Shown: in pieces, positions 6,970 to 12,078 of the stretch
Layout: each line of letters begins with the position of its first letter
Numbering within the stretch: position 1 is the first letter of the stretch
Source of the DNA: Actinomycetota bacterium
GTDB lineage: Bacteria; Actinomycetota; Thermoleophilia; Gaiellales; Gaiellaceae
Assembly (NCBI GenBank): GCA_020029625.1
Contig: JAIBJP010000043.1
Location: forward strand, 1 to 12,078
Direction of reading: 5' to 3'
Length of the DNA stretch: 12,078 nt
The notes under the pieces: model-generated
Databases searched by the model: none
What the model was told of the DNA's origin: nothing
Seen by the model: only the letters and a program-made list of their open reading frames with translations
Position numbers and translations under genes: made by a program

Positions 6970-7404
6970 ATGGCCGAGCGCGGCGAGCCCGAGAAGATCC
7001 ACGACATCGACGCCGAGTACCTGGCGGGGCAGCGTTTCCCCTACCAGGAGGACATGTCGCTCATCGAGGACGTCGACCTCGAAGCCGCCACCCCCGGCCA
7101 GGACCTCAACTGGCTCGAGGACGTCGAGCTGCTCGAGGAGGAAGGCACGCCGGCCGTCTTCGATCGTTACTCGAACTCCTTCATCCGCATCTACTTCAAG
7201 ATCCCGCAGGGGAGGGAGAACGAGATCGCCCGCAGGGTGCTCGTCAAGCACCTGCAGTCGGGGAACTCGTACGGCATTCAGCTGAAGGAGAAGCACACGA
7301 AGTTCCCCCAGCCCGAGCTCGGCCCATGGGTGGCCGACTCGAAGACGGTTGGCGCGAACTACGAGCCCCCCGTCCTCGAGGGCTGGGAACCGCCGGCGCA
7401 CTAG
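6970..7404 (+). CDS. conserved-looking protein of unknown function ending the glutamine/glutamate synthase cluster
   Basis: I do not recognise this protein of 144 residues (145 if the GTG at 6967 is used). The first half is acidic and probably extended (IDAEYLAG, EDMSLIEDVD, LEDVELLEEEG). The second half looks like a small alpha/beta domain: FIRIYFKIP, a helix NEIARRVLVKHL, and a strand SYGIQLKEKH, followed by a proline/tryptophan-rich tail ending GWEPPAH. It has no cysteine, so it carries no Fe-S cluster, and no signal or membrane segment. It begins 10 bases after the FMN subunit on the same strand, so it is almost certainly in the same transcript. A small extra or regulatory subunit, or an assembly factor, is possible but is inference from position only. 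Confidence 0.8.
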   Translation: MAERGEPEKIHDIDAEYLAGQRFPYQEDMSLIEDVDLEAATPGQDLNWLEDVELLEEEGTPAVFDRYSNSFIRIYFKIPQGRENEIARRVLVKHLQSGNSYGIQLKEKHTKFPQPELGPWVADSKTVGANYEPPVLEGWEPPAH

Positions 7405-7457
7405 CTCAGGCGACTCTCATCATCCCCTCATGTTCGCGGCCTAAGGTTGGTCGAGGA

Positions 7458-8399
7458 ATGAAACTCGCTGTCGAGGCCCACGGGCTTTCAAAGTCGTACG
7501 GCGCCCTGCGGGCCGTCGACAGGCTCGAGCTCGAGGTTCCTGCGGGCATCGTGCTCGGCTTCCTCGGTCCGAACGGAGCCGGCAAGACGACCGCGATCCG
7601 GATGCTGACGACGATCCTCTCGCCGACCGAGGGATCGTTCACGGTGGCGGGGGTGCCGCACACGCGGCCGCTCGAGATCCGGAGCCGCATCGGTGTCCTC
7701 CCCGAGAGCGCCGGCTATCCCGACCGCCAGACCGGAGAGGAATTTCTTCGGTACCACGCACGGCTCTTCGGCCACTCGCGCTCATCTGCGCGTGACACGG
7801 CCGCCGCCCTCCTCGGCGAGGTGGGGCTGGCCTCGCGCGGCCGCACGTTCATCGGGGGTTACAGCCGGGGGATGCGCCAGAGGCTGGGCATCGCTCGCGC
7901 GCTCGTCAACGATCCGGAGGTCGTCTTCCTCGACGAGCCGACGCTCGGACTCGACCCCGCCGGCCAGCGGCAGATGCTCGGGCTCGTCCAACGAATCACG
8001 CAGGAGCGCGGCGCCACGGTTCTCCTCAGCACGCATCTTCTCGCCGAGGTCGAAGAGGTGTGCTCGCAGGTCGTGATCCTCAATCGCGGCCGAGTGGTCG
8101 CAGAGGGGACGGTCGCCGATGTCGCCCGGCAGGCAGCCGCTCCCAGGCGGGCCCGCCTCCGCGTTGCCCCCGACCGCACAGGCCCGGCCCTGGCCGCTCT
8201 CTCCAACGGCGGAAAGCTGATGGCAGCCGAGCTGCGGCCTGGCGAGCTCGAGCTCACCTTCTCTGCCGAGGCGGATCCGGAGGCCATGTCCGGGGAGGCG
8301 TTCCGACGTCTGCTGAGCGCCGAGGTTGCCGTGCTCGGCTTCGAGCTCGAGGGCGGACGCCTGAGCGATGCGTTTCTCGCCATGACGGAGAGCGCGTGA
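7458..8399 (+). CDS. ABC-2 type transporter ATP-binding protein
   Basis: This 313-residue cytoplasmic ATPase would drive the permease encoded next. It has the Walker A motif GPNGAGKTT (37-45), a Q-loop in which LPQ is replaced by LPESAGYPD (as is common in the NatA/drug-export branch), the signature YSRGMRQRL (135-143), Walker B VVFLDEPTLGLDP (155-167) and H-loop STH (191-193). Residues about 225-313 form a C-terminal extension typical of ABC-2 exporters, with a small beta domain after VAEGTV. ATG 7458 was chosen because homology begins there; the open frame extends upstream without homology. GAGGA is almost touching the ATG, and a TAAGGT lies about 10 bases further up, so the transcript may be nearly leaderless. 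The next gene overlaps by 4 bases. The substrate is not predictable. Confidence 0.92.
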   Translation: MKLAVEAHGLSKSYGALRAVDRLELEVPAGIVLGFLGPNGAGKTTAIRMLTTILSPTEGSFTVAGVPHTRPLEIRSRIGVLPESAGYPDRQTGEEFLRYHARLFGHSRSSARDTAAALLGEVGLASRGRTFIGGYSRGMRQRLGIARALVNDPEVVFLDEPTLGLDPAGQRQMLGLVQRITQERGATVLLSTHLLAEVEEVCSQVVILNRGRVVAEGTVADVARQAAAPRRARLRVAPDRTGPALAALSNGGKLMAAELRPGELELTFSAEADPEAMSGEAFRRLLSAEVAVLGFELEGGRLSDAFLAMTESA

Positions 8400-9190
8400 G
8401 CGCGATCGCTGCTCGGCCGGTGAAGCGAGCCTGGCCGCTCGTCGCGGAGCAGGAGCTGCGCGATCTGTGGCTCGCCGGCAGAGGGCTGCCCTTGATCTTC
8501 GCCTACAGCCTCCTCCTCAGCGTGATCACCTACCTCGTCGCCACCAACACGGCGCTGAACTTCCTCGAGCAGCGTGAGTCGGTCAACCTGACGCTGCAAG
8601 TCGCGGTGGCAGCCGGTTCCCTCCTCGTCCTGCTCGGGGCAGCGGACGCAATCAGCGGCGAGCGCGAGCGCGGCACTCTCGAAAGCCTCCTTCTCTCACC
8701 GGCTTCTCGGCTCAGCCTCGTGGTCGGCAAAGGGATTGCCGCCTTGTCGATCTGGGTTGTGGCTTTCCTCGTCGCAATTCCGTACATCTCGTTCCTGGGG
8801 AGAGGTGTCGGAGTCGTTGGCCTGGCGATCGGCAACGGATTGCTCGTCGGCATTCTCCTCGCTCTCTTCCTCGCCGGTCTCGGACTGCTCATGAGCGCGC
8901 TCTCGAGCTCGAATCGGTTCAGTCTTTCCGTCGCTCTGTTCGCCCTCCTCGCGCTCTTCGCACCGACCCAGCTTCCGAGCGGGGCACAACAGAGCTGGGT
9001 CGGAGATCTGTTGCTCCGGATCGATCCCATCTCATCGGGTTTGCATTACCTGGGGAGGGTGATCGTGGACGGGCACAGCGCCGGTCAGGAGCTGAGCTGG
9101 CTCATCGGGCCGGCGGTCGCCGCGGCGCTTGCAGTGGCGGGCGCCTTGGCCGCCTCGCGGTGGCTCAACCTGCGCGGAGGCCCGAGCTAG
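8396..9190 (+). CDS. ABC-2 type permease (six-helix membrane subunit)
   Basis: This 264-residue integral membrane protein is the channel partner of the preceding ATPase. Six hydrophobic helices are visible: LPLIFAYSLLLSVITYL, VAVAAGSLLVLLGAADA, IAALSIWVVAFLVAIPYI, LLVGILLALFLAGLGLLM, LSVALFALLALFA and LIGPAVAAALAVAGALAA. Between helices 2 and 3 lies ISGERERGTLESLLLSPASR, the cytoplasmic coupling segment characteristic of ABC-2 permeases. Start GTG 8396 overlaps the ATPase stop (GTGA). The stop TAG shares its G with the GTG of the next gene. The three-gene operon suggests export or extraction of an envelope-related substrate, but that is not determinable here. Confidence 0.88.
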   Translation: MSAIAARPVKRAWPLVAEQELRDLWLAGRGLPLIFAYSLLLSVITYLVATNTALNFLEQRESVNLTLQVAVAAGSLLVLLGAADAISGERERGTLESLLLSPASRLSLVVGKGIAALSIWVVAFLVAIPYISFLGRGVGVVGLAIGNGLLVGILLALFLAGLGLLMSALSSSNRFSLSVALFALLALFAPTQLPSGAQQSWVGDLLLRIDPISSGLHYLGRVIVDGHSAGQELSWLIGPAVAAALAVAGALAASRWLNLRGGPS

Positions 9191-9705
9191 TGAGGCGCGC
9201 CGTCTTCCTCGTCCCGCTCCTGGCGGCCCTCTGCCTGGCGGCCTCGGCCGGAGCGGCGACCGTGCAGCTCGACCGGACGCATGTGTCCACCGGCATCGGC
9301 AAGAAGTTCACATTCACGACGACGGTTCGAAACGAAGGCGAGCAGGCCTTGAGCGGCCTGGTCGCTTCCCTTAATGTGCTCAGCTCGGACCCAGGCGTCT
9401 ACGTCGATCCCGAGGACTGGTCCTCGCACCGCACCCGCTATCTCGCGCCCATCCCGGCCCAGGGCGAGACGAAGATCAGCTGGACGGTGACGGCAGTGAA
9501 CGGCGGCAGCATCACCATCTTCGTAACGATCCTGCCCCGGCACGGCTCCGGCTCCATTGCAGTCAGCGAGCCGCTCAGAGTGGACATCGCGAAGCGCCGC
9601 ACGCTGAACTCGGGAGGCGTCCTCCCGCTCGCTCTCGGCCTGCCGGCTCTACTGGGATTGAGCGTTCTCGGGACGCGGGTGCGCCGCCGCCGCTCCAGGG
9701 TCTAG
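9190..9705 (+). CDS. secreted, C-terminally anchored beta-sandwich protein of the ABC operon
   Basis: The 171-residue product has a clear signal peptide: RR, then a hydrophobic core FLVPLLAALCLAASA, with probable cleavage at AGA/AT near residue 23. An extracellular domain follows (about 24-135), with alternating beta strands such as KFTFTTTVRNEG, LVASLNVLSS, TKISWTVTAV and SITIFVTILP. This resembles the NEW3/CARDB class of Ig-like domains. Residues 143-162 form a transmembrane helix, followed by an Arg-rich cytoplasmic tail RVRRRRSRV. There is no LPXTG motif and no lipobox, so anchoring is by the helix. Its GTG start shares a base with the permease stop (TAGTG), so it is co-translated. Its role is probably an accessory outside-facing partner of the transporter; this is inferred from context. 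Confidence 0.82.
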   Translation: MRRAVFLVPLLAALCLAASAGAATVQLDRTHVSTGIGKKFTFTTTVRNEGEQALSGLVASLNVLSSDPGVYVDPEDWSSHRTRYLAPIPAQGETKISWTVTAVNGGSITIFVTILPRHGSGSIAVSEPLRVDIAKRRTLNSGGVLPLALGLPALLGLSVLGTRVRRRRSRV

Positions 9706-9744
9706 GAGCTAACGCACAGGCTTTTCCATTCGCGCTCGGGATGG

Positions 9745-9750
9745 CAGACT
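9745..9750 (+). promoter_or_regulatory. possible -10 box (CAGACT) for a leaderless aldehyde dehydrogenase transcript
   Basis: CAGACT ends 6 bases before ATG 9757, and no Shine-Dalgarno lies between. The sequence AGACTCGC before the ATG is shared with the purD upstream region. The -35 region is poor (TTTTCC at 17 bases). Weak evidence, supported mainly by the match to purD. Confidence 0.28.
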
Positions 9751-9756
9751 CGCGCC

Positions 9757-11193
9757 ATGGATTACCGGATGCACATCGGCGGGGCGTGGGTCGCGAGCGA
9801 GTCCGGCGCGACGATGGAGTCGACCAGCCCGGCGACGGGCGAAAGCATCGGATCCGTACCGGAGGGAACCCGGCAGGACGCCCAGAGGGCTGTCGCAGCC
9901 GCCAACTCGGCCTGGCGCGAATGGGCGGCTCGCTCCGCGTTCGAGCGGGCGAAAGCGCTGGAGCGGACCGCAGACCTGGTCGCCGAGCGCCGCGACGACC
10001 TCGCCCGCACGCTGGCGCTCGACCAGGGGAAGCCGCTCCATACCGAGGCGTACGACGAGGTCGGGGAGCTGGAGGAGTACTTCCGTATGGCGGCAGCCGA
10101 CGCGACGCGGATCGAAGGGCTGATGCCGCCTTCCGTGGACGCAGCCAAGCGCGTCTTCGTCTACCGCGTGCCGCGAGGGGTCGTCGGCGCAGTGACTCCC
10201 TGGAACTGGCCCTACACGATGCCGGCGGAGATCCTGGCGCCCGCGCTCGCCGCCGGAAACGCGGTGGTCTGGTCTCCGGCCGCGTCGACCTCGGTCTGCG
10301 CGGTCAAGCTCGCGGAGTGCATCGTCGACGCGGAGCTTCCTGCAGGCACGTTCAACCTGGTCACCGGGCCCGGGACCGTCGTCGGCGACGAGATCGTCGC
10401 CAGCCCGGGCACCCACGCGATCGGGTTCATCGGCTCCACCGCGACGGGCTACAAGATCGCCGAGCGCGCCGCTGGGAAGGCCCTCTTGCTCGAGATGGGC
10501 GGCAACGGGCCCGTTGTCGTGCTCGACGATGCCGACGTCGACAAGGCCGTCGAGGCCAGCGTGACTGCCTCCTTTCTCTGCGCGGGGCAGAGCTGCACGG
10601 CCGGCGAGCTCTTTCTCGTTCACGAGGCCGTCCACGATGAGTTTCGCGACAAGGTGACCGAGCGGACGCGGGAGGTCAAGCTCGGCGATCCCTTCGACGT
10701 GGCGACGAACATGGGCCCGCTGAACAACGAGCCTGTCGCGGCGAAGATGGACGAGCACGTGCGGGACGCGCTCGATCGCGGCGCGGAGCTCGTCGCCGGC
10801 GGGGCCCGCGCGAGCGGGTTCCCGACCCAGCTCTACTACGAGCCGACGGTGCTCGATCGCGTCAGCGAGGAGATGGAGGTCGCCAGAGACGAGACTTTCG
10901 GCCCGATCGTTCCTATCCGGACGATTCGGAGCGAGGACGACGCGCTCGCGACGATCGAGGAATCGCCGTACGGACTCCTCGCGGCAGTGTTCACGCGCGA
11001 TCTCGCTCGAGGGCTTCGCTTCGCGGAGGCCGCGCGGGCCGGGTGGGTCAACGTCAACGCGTCTTCGAACTACTGGGAGACGCATCTCCCCTTCGGCGGC
11101 CGCGCCGGCTCGCGAAGCGGGCTCGGCCGCGTCGGCGGCCGCTTCGCCTTAGCTACTAGCTGTCCTACCCACGGACGTTGTGAACGCGGCTGA
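9757..11193 (+). pseudogene. NAD(P)-dependent aldehyde dehydrogenase, C-terminus replaced by an insertion sequence
   Basis: This enzyme would oxidise an aldehyde to the carboxylic acid with NAD(P). The frame encodes 478 residues, of which about 465-468 are original. Visible features are the oxyanion Asn in PWNWPY (N150), the cofactor loop GSTATG (226-231), the general base Glu in LLEMGGN (E246), the nucleophile Cys in CAGQSC (C280), ETFGP (379-383) and NYWETHLPFGGRAGS (438-452). The family usually continues GGRFALEE..TE for about 15-20 residues forming the last oligomerisation strand. Here it reads GGRFALATS, then ten residues encoded by IS481 DNA, then TGA. The Lys usually found in the VxKPA cofactor segment is Ser (S173 in VWSPAAST), pointing to a particular subfamily. 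Substrate unknown. The catalytic residues are intact, so some activity cannot be excluded. Confidence 0.85.
11155..11160 (+). other. probable IS481 target site ACTAGC at the left junction
   Basis: ACTAGC lies directly against the element end TGTCCTACC. IS481 of Bordetella is known to insert at NCTAGN and duplicate those 6 bp, and ACTAGC fits exactly. The second copy, expected past the other end, lies outside the window, so the duplication is not confirmed. Confidence 0.55.
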
Positions 11194-12078
11194 TCGGAGG
11201 GTGCCCTCCGAGCGAGCTGTGGGGTCTGCGCTCGTTGTAATGCTCTAGCCAGTGTGGCAAGGCCCGGTTGCGATGTCGATGCGAGCGATAGGCGAGCCCG
11301 TAGGCCCACTCCCGTGCCAGCGTCTGGTGGAAGCGCTCGACCTTGCCGTTGGTGCGGGGGCGGTAGGGCTCGGTCGTCAGGTGCTTGATGCCGCGAGCGG
11401 CGAGCAGCTCGCGCAGCGAGCGGTTCTTGACGTAGGCGAAGGCGTTGTCGCTCATCAGCCGCCTCGCACGCACGCCCTGGCGCTCGTAGAAGGCGAGCGC
11501 TCGCTCGAGGAAGCCGGTCACGGTCGCTGCCCGCTCGTCGCGGTGGAGCTCGACGTAGGCGAGTCGCGAGTGGTCGTCGACGAGCGCGTGCGAGTAGTCG
11601 TAGCCGACCCGCGTCTCGGGGCGCATCCAGCTACGCGAGCGCTGGGAGCGGTCACCGGTGACAGCGTGGCCGGGGCGCTCGAAGCGCGCATAGCGCGAGA
11701 CGTCCATGTGGAGGAGATCGCCGGGGCAGGGCCACTCGTAGCTGTTGGCCGGCTCCCGCAACGGCCTTGGGGGTCGCGAGATCCCCGCCCGCTGGAGCGG
11801 CGACGAGGCGCGGGCCCCAGCCCGTCGCGCGCCGACAGGCGCAGATCCGCTCCTCGAGCTCGGCGGCGAGCTGACGCGGCGAGCGCTGGGGACGGCTCGA
11901 GCGATCATGAAGACACGCGAGCGTTGTCCGCGCCTGCGCGCTCGCCCCAGACCAGCGGTGCCACCAGCGGTGCGCAGTAGCCGGCGAGACGCTGAAGGCG
12001 GCCGCGGCCGCCTTCAAGCTCGATCCTCCCTCGATTGCCTGCACGAGCGCGAGGCGGCCGGCCAGTCCGAGCTTGGCG
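11161..12078 (-). mobile_element. IS481-family insertion sequence (far end outside window)
   Basis: The element starts with TGTCCTACCCACGG at 11161, immediately next to a CTAG target. It carries a single transposase on the minus strand that ends only 4 bases inside the element and reads towards the dehydrogenase gene. At least 918 bp are present; IS481 elements are about 1 kb, so the missing end is probably within roughly 100-150 bp of the right edge. Only one terminus is visible, so the inverted repeats cannot be compared. The orientation is opposite to the interrupted gene. Confidence 0.85.
11165..12078 (-). pseudogene. IS481-family transposase, frameshifted (start just outside window)
   Basis: Two minus-strand frames together give one DDE transposase. 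The N-terminal frame, from the window edge to about 11800, has the helix-turn-helix KAAAAAFSVSPATAHRWWHRW and the segment DRSSRPQRSPRQL, ending at ATGWGPRLVA. The C-terminal frame, from about 11795 to the TAG at 11165, has LQRAGISRPPRPLREP, the first Asp in GDLLHMDVSRY, DDHSRLAYVELH, the second Asp in LMSDNAFAY, the Glu in RTNGKVERFHQT, and HYNERRPHSSLGG. In intact relatives about a dozen residues separate GPRL.A from the L-R-x-G-I-S-R segment. Here they are missing and the frame changes, so a small deletion that is not a multiple of three has broken the gene. All three catalytic acids remain. The initiator codon is a few codons beyond the right edge. Confidence 0.85.

Noticed and set aside
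5439..7007. Long minus-strand open frame of 522 codons opposite the FMN subunit
   Set aside because: It is the Arg/Leu/Asp-rich shadow expected in GC-rich DNA opposite a real gene. The plus strand carries clear glutamate synthase motifs.
7405..7457. Rho-independent terminator between the nitrogen cluster and the ABC operon
   Set aside because: No GC stem followed by a T-run is visible in the 53-bp gap.
9709..11085. Long minus-strand open frame of 458 codons opposite the aldehyde dehydrogenase
   Set aside because: Low-complexity, Arg/Val/Asp-rich composition without a domain; the plus strand encodes the conserved enzyme.
9757..11193. Functional link between the aldehyde dehydrogenase and the glutamine/glutamate synthase cluster
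   Set aside because: The ABC operon separates them, the dehydrogenase has its own likely promoter, and it is not of a recognisable amine-oxidation type.
11652..11908. Programmed ribosomal frameshift joining the two transposase frames
   Set aside because: No slippery A-run or similar site is seen in the overlap, and residues present in intact relatives are missing at the junction, which fits a deletion better. IS481 elements normally have a single frame.

Overview
The window is GC-rich DNA that is almost entirely coding. Genes start often on GTG or TTG, and neighbouring genes overlap by 1-14 bases. This, the type III glutamine synthetase cluster and the IS481-type transposase fit a high-GC actinobacterium, perhaps a deep branch such as Thermoleophilia. 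That placement is inference; no rRNA or tRNA gene is present to settle it.

Layout: (1) 1-1688, minus strand: the purine genes purD then purE, overlapping, with purE running off the left edge. (2) 1689-1922: a divergent gap of 234 bp packed with nested inverted repeats, including a perfect 10-bp hairpin. (3) 1923-2255, plus strand: a small, very acidic protein of unknown function. (4) 2334-7404, plus strand: a compact five-gene nitrogen cluster. It has a type III glutamine synthetase (GlnT/GmaS family) and a glutamate synthase large subunit split into three proteins: class II glutamine amidotransferase, GXGXG beta-helix and FMN/Fe-S synthase domain (GlxB, GlxC and GlxD, or equally MgsA, MgsB and MgsC). 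A fifth protein of about 144 residues follows and is not recognised. (5) 7458-9705, plus strand: an ABC-2 export operon of ATPase, six-helix permease and a secreted, C-terminally anchored beta-sandwich protein. (6) 9757-11160, plus strand: an NAD(P)-dependent aldehyde dehydrogenase that has lost its C-terminal end. (7) 11161-12078, minus strand: an IS481-family insertion sequence that interrupts the dehydrogenase. Its transposase is broken by a frameshift with an apparent small deletion, and the element runs off the right edge.

The nitrogen cluster is the most interesting part. Glutamine made by the synthetase would be hydrolysed by the amidotransferase. The ammonia, or methylamine in the N-methylglutamate version, would pass to the FMN subunit. 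No flavoprotein small subunit (GltD) is present, so the electron source and the true substrate are open, and the unknown fifth protein is a candidate extra subunit. Other points worth checking are a PurE lacking its second active-site histidine, a glutamine synthetase with an altered nucleotide-site histidine, the structured gap upstream of purD, possible leaderless promoters, and the insertion of the IS next to a CTAG site.
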